From assembly GCF_000263195.1 (NCBI RefSeq), contig NC_018748.1, positions 1,302,001-1,366,000 of the forward strand: a DNA stretch of 64,000 nucleotides, read 5' to 3'. The position numbers and the translations under genes are program-made. Source of the stretch: Emticicia oligotrophica DSM 17448 (GTDB lineage: Bacteria > Bacteroidota > Bacteroidia > Cytophagales > Spirosomataceae). A model generated the notes under the pieces. The model saw only the letters and a program-made list of their open reading frames with translations, did no database searches and was not told the origin of the DNA. Below, piece after piece: positions 55,463-62,935 of this stretch (within the stretch, counting starts at the first letter, position 1; each line of letters begins with the position of its first letter).

Positions 55463-56908
55463 TTATAATTTTGCTGCTACATCTCGAATTGTATCTAATA
55501 AATACTCGATAGATTGCTCGGTTTTACGGTGGTTGATAATACACGCCCGCAAGACAAATTCACCATTGAGTTTTGTACTCGTAATAAATACTCGTCCGTC
55601 GGCCTCAAGGGCAGGAATGAGTTGTTGATTCAATGCCGTGATTTCTTCTTCAGCTGTTAAATTTCCTTTGTATCTAAAACAAGCAACCGCCAAATCAGCC
55701 TTCGATTTTAACTCAAAATCGGATGATTCTTCCACAAGTTTGATTAAATAATTGGTCAAATCAATGTCTTTCTGAATCATTTGTTGAATACGGTCAAAAC
55801 CATAGGCCTTTACCGACATCCAAGCCTTAAATGCTTTGGCATTGCGAGACAGCTGGAAATAATGTTCATTAAACTCTAATCGAGCATTGGCATTTTCTTG
55901 CAGTTCGGTAGCTAAATAATCGGCTTCTTTGTAATAGGTATCACGCATGATTCTCCAATTTCTAACCAAAACACAACCAATTTCGAAGGGTTGATAAAGC
56001 CACTTATGAAAATCGAGTGCCACCGAGTCGGCTCGCTCCAAACCAGCATATTTTGCTTTTAATGAGGGCAATGATGAAGCCAAACCACCATAAGCCCCAT
56101 CAATATGTAGCCAAAGATGATATTTTTGGGCAATATCGGCCAACGCATTGAGGTCATCAATTGCTCCAGTGTTTACAGTTCCAGCATTGCCAACAATACA
56201 AAATGGTTGAAAACCTTGTTCAATATCTGCTTTAATCTGATTTTCGAGAGCCTCTACATCAATCGTTAAATCATTTTGGGTTTTCACTCTACGCAAATGG
56301 TCGGTGCCGATACCAATGAGTGATAGACTCTTATCTACACAATTATGTGTTTCGGTCGAGCAATAAACGGTAAAAGGTTTTACGCCAAATAAACCTTTGC
56401 GTTTAATATCAAATTTCTTGAAAAAGATATTTCTTGCCACAGTCAAACCTGCCAAGTTAGCTTCTGAGCCTCCACTTACCATTGCACCGCCTGCTTCTGA
56501 TGTGTAATCAATCATTTCGGCTGCCCATTTTATCACACGTTTTTCGATTTCGGTCATAGCAGGAGCCAAATGCCATTTCGTATTATTTTGATTTACAGTT
56601 GAAAGCAACAACTCAGCAACCGTTGAAATTTGATTTCCCCCCGACATCACATAAGCATACATGTTTTTACCTAAATTACCCGTTGCACTATCAAAAACCT
56701 TGGTTTTTACTTCATCAAGTAATTCAAAACTATCTTTTCCTGTTCGTGGTAAAGGTTCATTAAACCAGCCCTCCACCTCTTCTTGTGAACTTACATTAAA
56801 CCCTTTTATCTCATCTAAATGCTCATATTTATCAAGTACCATTGCAGATACTTTTTGGAGGATATTTGCAAACTCTTCATTACTAAAATCTAAAGTATTA
56901 TTATTCAT
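55463..56908 (-). CDS. PLP-dependent amino-acid decarboxylase (group II)
   Basis: 481 residues. Features of group II decarboxylases (aromatic-L-amino-acid, glutamate, diaminobutyrate types): the SGGSEANLAGL motif near 148, the HxDxA-type HIDGAYGG near 270, the PLP lysine in LDFHKWLYQPFEIG (about residue 303), and a C-terminal domain without obvious truncation. It should produce an amine and CO2; the amino acid cannot be chosen from the sequence. It lies 7 bases behind a GNAT gene and 12 before another, so amine formation followed by N-acetylation is suggested. Confidence 0.92.
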   Translation of the reverse strand: MNNNTLDFSNEEFANILQKVSAMVLDKYEHLDEIKGFNVSSQEEVEGWFNEPLPRTGKDSFELLDEVKTKVFDSATGNLGKNMYAYVMSGGNQISTVAELLLSTVNQNNTKWHLAPAMTEIEKRVIKWAAEMIDYTSEAGGAMVSGGSEANLAGLTVARNIFFKKFDIKRKGLFGVKPFTVYCSTETHNCVDKSLSLIGIGTDHLRRVKTQNDLTIDVEALENQIKADIEQGFQPFCIVGNAGTVNTGAIDDLNALADIAQKYHLWLHIDGAYGGLASSLPSLKAKYAGLERADSVALDFHKWLYQPFEIGCVLVRNWRIMRDTYYKEADYLATELQENANARLEFNEHYFQLSRNAKAFKAWMSVKAYGFDRIQQMIQKDIDLTNYLIKLVEESSDFELKSKADLAVACFRYKGNLTAEEEITALNQQLIPALEADGRVFITSTKLNGEFVLRACIINHRKTEQSIEYLLDTIRDVAAKL

Positions 56909-56915
56909 AGGTCAT

Positions 56916-57407
56916 TTATTTTATCAATAATCGGTAAATTTTTAGGCCAGAAATCTTTGGCAATTTATAACTTGATGGTGCACTTTCGGGGGGCATGAGG
57001 TCAAAGCCATTTCGCTCGTAAAATCTATGAGCCGCCTTTGCCGGTGGCGGCGTATCGAGCCACAATGCCTCATAACCTTTTTCTTTGGCATATTGAAGCA
57101 GGGTTTCAAACAATCGTTGGGCTAAATTTTCATCTTTATCTCCACGCATTGATTTATCCAAAAACATTTTTCGAAGAACAGCCTGCCCATCAGTCAGAGG
57201 TTCAATACCAATGGTTCCCATCACTTGATTTTCATTATTAAGAGCAATCCAAAAGCAGCCATTTTTATAAAATTCTGCAATATTGGGTAAGTCTGGTTGG
57301 TCTTGGGCAGTCAAACCTAAACCAAATTCATCGTTCTGAACACCTAAAACTAAGGTTTCTACCTGTTTTTGGTAACTTTCAGTATATGTTTGAATGGATG
57401 TTTTCAT
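56916..57407 (-). CDS. GNAT acetyltransferase of the MarR-fused type
   Basis: 163 residues of GNAT fold with LRKMFLDKSMRGDKDENLAQRLFETLLQYAKEKGYEALWLDTP (motif A region) and APSSYKLPKISGLKIYRLLI. The sequence resembles the acetyltransferase half of proteins in which a MarR domain and a GNAT domain are fused. Here the MarR domain is a separate gene 78 bases upstream with a palindromic repeat between, so this appears to be a split arrangement. It is 7 bases before the decarboxylase. Confidence 0.87.
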   Translation of the reverse strand: MKTSIQTYTESYQKQVETLVLGVQNDEFGLGLTAQDQPDLPNIAEFYKNGCFWIALNNENQVMGTIGIEPLTDGQAVLRKMFLDKSMRGDKDENLAQRLFETLLQYAKEKGYEALWLDTPPPAKAAHRFYERNGFDLMPPESAPSSYKLPKISGLKIYRLLIK

Positions 57408-57432
57408 ATAATTTTCTTTTAGATTTTATTTT

Positions 57433-57489
57433 GTAGGACAGGTTTCCAACCTGTCAGTATTACTTCGACAGGTTAAAAACCTGTCCTAC
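57433..57489. repeat. Double palindrome bounded by GTAG/CTAC between marR and gnat
   Basis: GACAGGTT-TCC-AACCTGTC (57437-57455) and GACAGGTT-AAA-AACCTGTC (57467-57485) stand 11 bases apart, and the outer ends GTAGGACAGGTTT (57433-57445) and AAACCTGTCCTAC are inverted repeats of each other. This BIME-like layout is typical of mobile palindromic repeats. The marR TAG stop is supplied by its end (57486-57488). Confidence 0.7.
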
Positions 57490-57974
57490 TTTTTTGATTC
57501 CAAGTATTCTTTCATGCGTTCGGTGTGAGATTTTATTGCAAAATATGCCTCCATTTCTTCCAATGCCTTCAAAATATTAGTTGGCTGAGCTTCAACTACT
57601 TGGCGGTTTACTTCCCTAATATCATCCCAAATGAGTTGCAATTGGGGCAACATACTGAGGCCTTTTTTGCTTAGTTTTAAAAGGCGTTTGCGAGCATCTT
57701 CTTTCGATTTTGTAGAAGTTATCCAGCCTTTTTTCTCTAATTCTTTAGCTAACTGAATCACGCCAGGGTGTGAAATATTCAATTTTTGGGCAATATCCAT
57801 GATTCCCAACTCCTTTTCTTGCGAAAGCAAATAATAAAGCGGAAACCATTTGGGTTCAAACTCTACTCCATTGCTCCGATAAAACTCTTCACCCGCACGC
57901 ATGATATAATCACTCATTCGCTTAAGTCGACTGGCAACAATGAGCGGACCTAATTTTGAAAAAACATCTTGCAT
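57486..57974 (-). CDS. MarR-family transcriptional regulator
   Basis: 162 residues. The winged helix-turn-helix covers about residues 40-110 (LGIMDIAQKLNISHPGVIQLAKELEKKGWITSTKSKEDARKRLLKLSKKG). N- and C-terminal helices form the dimer interface. The overall sequence resembles the N-terminal half of MarR-GNAT fusion proteins. A strong palindrome (TTACGTAAT-TG-ATTACGTAA) lies 12 bases before the start codon and is a plausible autoregulatory operator. It probably controls the GNAT-decarboxylase-GNAT genes that follow. Its stop codon comes from the palindromic repeat. Confidence 0.92.
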   Translation of the reverse strand: MQDVFSKLGPLIVASRLKRMSDYIMRAGEEFYRSNGVEFEPKWFPLYYLLSQEKELGIMDIAQKLNISHPGVIQLAKELEKKGWITSTKSKEDARKRLLKLSKKGLSMLPQLQLIWDDIREVNRQVVEAQPTNILKALEEMEAYFAIKSHTERMKEYLESKK

Positions 57975-57985
57975 TGTGTAATTAA

Positions 57986-58005
57986 TTACGTAATTGATTA
58001 CGTAA
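57986..58005 (-). promoter_or_regulatory. Candidate MarR operator
   Basis: TTACGTAAT-TG-ATTACGTAA: two 9-bp arms with a 2-base centre, perfect, ending 12 bases upstream of the marR ATG. Size and symmetry fit MarR-type dimeric binding sites. Confidence 0.65.
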
Positions 58006-58063
58006 ATTAAAACCTAATTTTTTATATTTCAAAATAAGCCTTAATTTTTTCAGTATTCAAGCT

Positions 58064-58091
58064 GAATATTGCTTTGAATTGAGCAATATTC
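58064..58091. other. 9-bp hairpin between marR and the oxygenase gene
   Basis: GAATATTGC at 58064-58072 and GCAATATTC at 58083-58091 form a stem with a 10-base loop, in the divergent promoter region. Could be a regulatory palindrome. No promoter element is clear around it. Confidence 0.35.
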
Positions 58092-58147
58092 GGGTGGTTA
58101 GGGGCTGATTTTTAGGAGATTTTTGTAAAAAATATATTAAAAGAATT

Positions 58148-58840
58148 ATGCTCGAAAAAATGAATACTGACTCGATGGCACGAAGCCTAAATGAAAATGG
58201 ATATGCTTTGCTCACAAACGTTGTAACCGATGAAATTTGTAACGAATTGGCTCAAAACTATGATGATTCAACGCTATACAGAAGCGTAATAAACATGAAA
58301 CGCTACCAATTTGGGAGTGGAGAATACAAGTATTTTAAATATCCACTGCCTCAGATAATCGAACAACTACGCCAGCAGTTCTATGAAGTTTTGGCTCCAA
58401 TAGCCAACGAATGGATGATTAAATTAGGTATTGATAAGCATTTTCCACCAACACTCGGTGAATTATTAAATGAATGCCACCAAAATGACCAAAACCGACC
58501 AACACCATTGATTTTGAAATATGAAAAAGGCGACTGGAATGCTTTGCATCAAGATTTATACGGAGAAGTATATTTCCCTTTTCAAGTGGTCTTTTTTCTA
58601 AGTCAAGCCAATGTAGATTATACGGGAGGAGAGTTTTTAATGCTCGAAAATAGGCCAAGAATGCAGTCGAAAGGAATTGTTTTACAAGGAAATAAAGGTG
58701 ATGCAGTGATTTTTACCACTAATTTTCGACCCACATTGGGTACTCGTGGGTATTATCGAACTTCGATGCGGCACGGTGTGAGTGAAATCCGAAGCGGAAA
58801 AAGAATTAATTTGGGTATTATTTTTCATGATGCAAAGTAA
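58148..58840 (+). CDS. 2OG-Fe(II) oxygenase for damaged DNA (Oxygenase-NA type)
   Basis: 230 residues matching the family described as an oxygenase acting oxidatively on damaged DNA. The iron-binding HxD...H triad is H134-x-D136 (NALHQDLYGE) and H209 (MRHGVSE), with the 2-oxoglutarate-binding Arg219 (GKRINLGIIFH) and the conserved block TGGEFLMLENRPRMQSKG between. A Cys-rich or zinc segment is absent. It should demethylate alkylated bases, like AlkB but with a distinct sequence. The start could be Met1 or Met5. An Ada-like methyltransferase lies convergently downstream, giving a small alkylation-repair locus. Confidence 0.88.
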   Translation: MLEKMNTDSMARSLNENGYALLTNVVTDEICNELAQNYDDSTLYRSVINMKRYQFGSGEYKYFKYPLPQIIEQLRQQFYEVLAPIANEWMIKLGIDKHFPPTLGELLNECHQNDQNRPTPLILKYEKGDWNALHQDLYGEVYFPFQVVFFLSQANVDYTGGEFLMLENRPRMQSKGIVLQGNKGDAVIFTTNFRPTLGTRGYYRTSMRHGVSEIRSGKRINLGIIFHDAK

Positions 58841-58870
58841 GTTTAAAATAGCCAAAAACAGGATTTATGG

Positions 58871-59045
58871 CCGTCTGCTTTAGCTGACGAATGCTATGAA
58901 AGAAAACAATATTGGCTTTATAGCTTAAATTAAAGCTTGGGCTAAGGCCAGTTCAATTATTTTACTTTCTTATCCCTTCAGTTAAAACTGACGGCAATGA
59001 ATAAAACTAATTACTCTGAATATTTACACAATTTGGGAAATTGTG
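58871..59045. repeat. Cluster of short palindromes after the oxygenase and Ada-like genes
   Basis: CGTC-T-GCT-TT-AGC-T-GACG (58872-58889), TCAGTT-AA-AACTGA (58978-58991, in a CC..GG context) and CACAATTT-GGG-AAATTGTG (59027-59045). The last one supplies the TAG stop of the Ada-like gene and matches the palindrome at 54955. They look like remnants of dispersed REP-type elements. Confidence 0.55.
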
Positions 59046-59894
59046 CTACGCCTTGGCCATTTCCCAGCCTATAATTGCTTTTTTACGAGTTGTTCCCCAA
59101 CGGTAGCCACCAATCCCTCCTACTTTTTGTAGCACCCGATGGCACGGTATGATATACCCCAAACGGTTACTTCCAATGGCCGTTCCGACTGCTCTTTGGG
59201 CGGTGGGTTTTCCTATGGCATTGGCAATGGTCTCGTAGCTTACGACTTGTCCAAACGGAATTTTTAGCAGGGCTTCCCACACTTTTATCTGAAAATTTGT
59301 TCCACGTAAAAGCAATGTAATTGGCTCTGATTGACTTTGGTTTAAGTAGAAAATTTGGTCGATTAATGGCTTTGTATAGTCATTATCAAAAATGAGTTTA
59401 GCTTTTTCAAAATCTTGTTGTAGTTCGGCTATTATATGCTCTTTGCTTTCTGTTTCAAGGAATCGGAAGTCAGTAATTCCTCGGTCAGTCAAGGCAATGA
59501 GGCACTCACCAAAAGGTGTTTCATGAATTCCGTATCTTACCGTCAGCCCTTCACCTTTGGCTTTAAATTCGGCGGGCGTCATCGCTTCATACGTTACAAA
59601 TAAATCATGTAATCGGCTTGAACTTGATAACCCAGACTCAAAAGTAGCCTCAAGAATATTTGCACTGTCGAGCAGTTTTTCTTTAGCAAATTCTTTGGTG
59701 AGAAATCGCATAAAACGTTGTGGACTTGTACCCGCCCACTTACTAAAAAGTCTATTAAAATGAAATTCGGAAAGGGCTACATGGTCGGCAATTTCTTTCA
59801 AACTTGGCTGAGATTGAAAATTATCTTCAATAAATTGAATAGCTTTTTCAATTCTACGGAAATCTATATTTTCTTGAATTTCTGACACTTCCAT
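59046..59894 (-). CDS. Ada-like protein: AraC HTH fused to O6-alkylguanine-DNA methyltransferase
   Basis: About 282 residues from the Met at 59894 (MEVSEIQENID); a longer frame reaches 59987 but its extra 31 residues are not family-like. An AraC-type DNA-binding domain occupies about residues 10-105 (IEDNFQSQPSLKEIADHVALSEFHFNRLFSKWAG), then the methyltransferase domain with the active-site motif IIPCHRVL (Cys about residue 251) and GGIGGYRWG. The N-terminal metal-binding domain of full-length Ada is missing, so methylphosphotriester sensing is absent. It repairs O6-alkylguanine and perhaps regulates repair genes. Convergent with the oxygenase gene. Confidence 0.93.
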   Translation of the reverse strand: MEVSEIQENIDFRRIEKAIQFIEDNFQSQPSLKEIADHVALSEFHFNRLFSKWAGTSPQRFMRFLTKEFAKEKLLDSANILEATFESGLSSSSRLHDLFVTYEAMTPAEFKAKGEGLTVRYGIHETPFGECLIALTDRGITDFRFLETESKEHIIAELQQDFEKAKLIFDNDYTKPLIDQIFYLNQSQSEPITLLLRGTNFQIKVWEALLKIPFGQVVSYETIANAIGKPTAQRAVGTAIGSNRLGYIIPCHRVLQKVGGIGGYRWGTTRKKAIIGWEMAKA

Positions 59895-60018
59895 TGTATA
59901 TGATTTTAAATTCTGAATCAAAATTACGGTGGATAGTGCTATTCTACAATCTGATTTTTGCGGAGTTAAATGGTAAAACGCTGGCAAGGTTTTGAATTTT
60001 CCAGTGTTAAAACTGATT

Positions 60019-60774
60019 TTAAACTAATTCTTTCTTGGCAAAAAGTTGTTTAAGTTTAGCGGAAAGGTTTGGTTTTTCGGCCATTTTAAATTTGACTTTA
60101 TACTTTTTAATAATTCGAGCGGAAAGAATTCCAAGAATGACACCGGGAGCTGTCCAGGTAAGAATAAACATGAAACTTGGGGTGTTATCAGGTAGGAATC
60201 TTGGAACAATATTTACACAAAAAGCAGTAATTGCAGCGGTATAAGCTCCCATCATTTTTCCTGCATGGGCAAAAAACCAGTGCATTTTCTCAGGTTTTGC
60301 GTAGCCTAAGTATAATCTAAGGTCGCCGTAGGCATTCAAAACACTTACTGTTCCGAAAATAAAAAATAATATATTAAGTGAGCCAAATTGTTTGGCAGGA
60401 TTAATCGTTAGAAATACGCCATAAGCCCACATACAAATACCCGAAATACCTATACTCCAAGCACCTACTTTATCGGCTAAGGTAGGAATTAAGCCTTTTT
60501 TCATGGCCAACATACGCTTGCCCGACCAATTTGGATAAAAACTCACAATGCCTATGCCTAAGAAGAACTGATATTTTAGGTTTGTAGGATAAAGTATAAA
60601 GAAAATACTTGTTGTAATAAATATCATAAACATCGACCAATAGAAAACCATTCCCGCACGATTATGTACCTTTCCCCCTTTATTGGTAATCATAGCTACT
60701 AAGCCTGCCAGCAACGACAAGATTCCACACAATACATGAACTGCAGTTGAAGCTTTATAAATGAGCGTTTCCAT
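60019..60774 (-). CDS. DUF2306-like membrane protein
   Basis: 251 residues with about seven TM segments (from about residue 12 to 225). The first segments hold a His (AVHVLCGILSLLAGLVAM) and a second His in VHNRAGMVFYW; two more histidines lie in MHWFFAHAGKMMGAY. The even spacing of His in the membrane could suit a quinone- or haem-related role as suspected for DUF2306 proteins, but this is inference. The C-terminus is a short basic tail. It lies 29 bases downstream of a DUF2141-like secreted protein gene, likely in one unit. Confidence 0.72.
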   Translation of the reverse strand: METLIYKASTAVHVLCGILSLLAGLVAMITNKGGKVHNRAGMVFYWSMFMIFITTSIFFILYPTNLKYQFFLGIGIVSFYPNWSGKRMLAMKKGLIPTLADKVGAWSIGISGICMWAYGVFLTINPAKQFGSLNILFFIFGTVSVLNAYGDLRLYLGYAKPEKMHWFFAHAGKMMGAYTAAITAFCVNIVPRFLPDNTPSFMFILTWTAPGVILGILSARIIKKYKVKFKMAEKPNLSAKLKQLFAKKELV

Positions 60775-60803
60775 TGTTAAATATCTTTTGTGTATATGAA
60801 TAG

Positions 60804-61238
60804 TTAAAAAGAAAATAAGCTAATAGCAATATTTTTATCTTCGTTTAAATCAAAAGCACATTGCTCGAAATTTGGTGGCCCCATAAGCATAGTTAGGTTT
60901 GAAAAACCAAAAGGTTCGGCAGGCATTTGTCCATTCATATCGAGTTTATTATCACCGTTCAAATCTTGGAATAAAACAATGGCATATTTACCTTCCAATA
61001 TTCCTTCAAACTTTAAGATTATTTCTCCCTCTTTTGTTAATTCGGCAGTGGCTGATTTTATTCCTCCACCTTGTGGAAAACTATTTTCATCATTAGAAAT
61101 GGTAGCAAAAATTTTTCCTGTTCTTTGTTGAATACCTTTTACTGTGACTACCACACTGTATTTACTTTGAGCAAAAATATTAAATGATATTAGTGTTAAA
61201 AAAGTAATAAGGATAGTTGTTTTGAAGAGCGTTTTCAT
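60804..61238 (-). CDS. DUF2141-family secreted protein
   Basis: 144 residues. A signal peptide (to AQ at about residue 24) precedes an immunoglobulin-like sandwich with the DUF2141 landmarks VTVKGIQQRTGKIFATI, EGILEGKYAIVLFQDLNGDNKLDMN and PAEPFGFSN. The DLNGDNKLD stretch looks like a Ca-binding loop. Periplasmic or surface protein, function unknown. Precedes the DUF2306-like membrane protein gene (29 bases). Confidence 0.88.
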   Translation of the reverse strand: MKTLFKTTILITFLTLISFNIFAQSKYSVVVTVKGIQQRTGKIFATISNDENSFPQGGGIKSATAELTKEGEIILKFEGILEGKYAIVLFQDLNGDNKLDMNGQMPAEPFGFSNLTMLMGPPNFEQCAFDLNEDKNIAISLFSF

Positions 61239-61387
61239 TTGAGTAATCTTTTTTTGTGTTATTTGACTGACACAAATGTAGAATAGCTCAAAAAAATGTA
61301 CAAATGAAAGGGCTGTGTATCAATACTTTGGGAAGTTTGACAATAAGCAGGGAAGAATAGCAAGCTTTTGGGATGAATATCAAAGCC

Positions 61388-62227
61388 TTATTTTAAGCGT
61401 TCAACTATTTCAGAATATTTTCGGGCAACTGGCACTTGTAATGCAGGAACCTCAAGGTGAAGTTTATAACCTTGTGCATTGCCCGTAACGTTTGCTACTT
61501 TATCAAGATTAACAATAAACGAACGATGACAGCGAACAATATTGGGATAATTAATTTGACCTTCAAGACGAGTGAGGCTACTACGGAGAAGTTCTTTTTG
61601 AAGGACTCCTTCTTTTTCAAAAACTATAGTCGAGTAATTATCAGATGATTCAATGTAAAGAAGTTTGGTAGCCGAAAGCTCTATAAAATCTTTCTCGTTT
61701 TCAGCAATTAATTTAATCGTACTTGATGGGGTGAATGGCTCAGCATGGTGATGTATTTCAATTGGTCGAGTATATTTTTTTAGTTGCACGATATAATTGA
61801 GCATTACTCCAAAAGTTGCTGGAAAAACGCCAATAATCATCACGCCAATAAACATCCAAAAGAATGTACCAAAACTAATTTTTAGATGAAAAGCAAAATT
61901 GCTATACAGTAAGTTACCGAATGCAATCATCAGAATTAGTAACATAATTGCAAGAATCTCCCGACCAACATTCCAAAATGCTTCATTATGATATTTGGGG
62001 AATGTTTTAAAAATTCCCAAACGCAAGATAAGTCCGCATAGAGTTGTAATTAGGCCAAAGCCTATCAAATGCCAAACCTTATTTGGGTCATGCCATTCGC
62101 TAACTCCTAACGGTTGAAATACGATTAAAAATAATGCAATAAAAGCACCTTCGCCCAAACTTTGCAGTAGTACGCTGAGTTTTGTTTTTTCTCCAAAAGG
62201 GTATGGTTGGCGTAAAATTTTAAGCAT
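61388..62227 (-). CDS. Membrane-anchored LytTR-domain transcription factor
   Basis: 279 residues. Four hydrophobic segments lie between about residues 20 and 150, followed by a C-terminal LytTR DNA-binding domain (about 175-275) with LYIESSDNYSTIVFE, LLRSSLTRLEGQ and VRCHRSFIVNLDKV. There is no receiver domain, so it is not a two-component regulator; such membrane-LytTR proteins are frequent in Bacteroidota and their signals are mostly unknown. It starts 4 bases after the rhomboid gene, so the two are co-transcribed; a link between the intramembrane protease and the membrane-bound regulator is possible but inferred. Confidence 0.9.
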   Translation of the reverse strand: MLKILRQPYPFGEKTKLSVLLQSLGEGAFIALFLIVFQPLGVSEWHDPNKVWHLIGFGLITTLCGLILRLGIFKTFPKYHNEAFWNVGREILAIMLLILMIAFGNLLYSNFAFHLKISFGTFFWMFIGVMIIGVFPATFGVMLNYIVQLKKYTRPIEIHHHAEPFTPSSTIKLIAENEKDFIELSATKLLYIESSDNYSTIVFEKEGVLQKELLRSSLTRLEGQINYPNIVRCHRSFIVNLDKVANVTGNAQGYKLHLEVPALQVPVARKYSEIVERLK

Positions 62228-62231
62228 TTAA

Positions 62232-62867
62232 TCAATTAAATGGTCGCCAGTTAAGAATTTGGCTAATAAAGCTTGGTAATACTTCAGGATATAATAACAC
62301 CATCATGATGATTCCAAAAATAGCTCCCCACCAGTGAGCAGAATGATTGATGTAGCCATTTCCGCGACGCATTTCGTAGTAAGTATAAGCTAAATATAAA
62401 ATGGCAAATATAAAAGCCGGCATTGGTATAAAGAAAATAGCCAATTGAGCCGTAGGAATGAATAAAATTGTACCAAATATTACGGCCGAAACTGCCCCAG
62501 AAGCTCCCAGAGAACGGTACCCACTATCTTTACGATGCTTCACAAAAGTCGGTAAATCAGAAACAACAATAGCAATTACATAGAAAAGCACATAAGCTAC
62601 CGAACCAATTTTAGGGTCATCGAAGCGTTGAATGAATACTTGTTCCATAAACTCCCCAAAACTATAAAGGGTGTACATATTGAAGAACAAGTGCATATAA
62701 TCGGCATGAACAAAACCAGAGGTTATGAAACGATGGTATTCTTTTCTTCGTTCGACGGCATAGGGGTGCATTAACCAGTTTTCGAGAAAACTATAATTGT
62801 TAAATGCATAAAGACTAATACCTACTGTAGCTAAGACAATTAATAAATTTGCTGAAATTTGTTCCAT
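62232..62867 (-). CDS. Rhomboid-family intramembrane serine protease
   Basis: 211 residues from the Met at 62867 (MEQISANLL). The frame reaches 62936, but the additional 23 codons cross a perfect 12-bp hairpin and carry no family features. The six-TM rhomboid core has the HxxFNM-type motif (MHLFFNMYTL), the nucleophile GASGAVSA (Ser about residue 123) and the catalytic His (NHSAHWWGA, about residue 178). It cleaves membrane proteins. It overlaps no other gene; the prenyl synthase gene is 69 bases upstream and the LytTR gene 4 bases downstream. Confidence 0.88.
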   Translation of the reverse strand: MEQISANLLIVLATVGISLYAFNNYSFLENWLMHPYAVERRKEYHRFITSGFVHADYMHLFFNMYTLYSFGEFMEQVFIQRFDDPKIGSVAYVLFYVIAIVVSDLPTFVKHRKDSGYRSLGASGAVSAVIFGTILFIPTAQLAIFFIPMPAFIFAILYLAYTYYEMRRGNGYINHSAHWWGAIFGIIMMVLLYPEVLPSFISQILNWRPFN

Positions 62868-62889
62868 TTTATTTATTTCCAAATCTAAA

Positions 62890-62930
62890 GAAGCCTTCGC
62901 TTTGAGCGAGTATTGCCCAGCGAAGGCTTC
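62890..62930. other. Perfect 12-bp hairpin between prenyl synthase and rhomboid genes
   Basis: GAAGCCTTCGCT (62890-62901) is complementary to AGCGAAGGCTTC (62919-62930), loop 17 bases. No T-tract follows on the coding strand, so it may be an attenuator, processing site or palindromic repeat. Because it lies inside the extended rhomboid frame, it argues for the start at 62867. Confidence 0.55.
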
Positions 62931-62935
62931 CTTCA

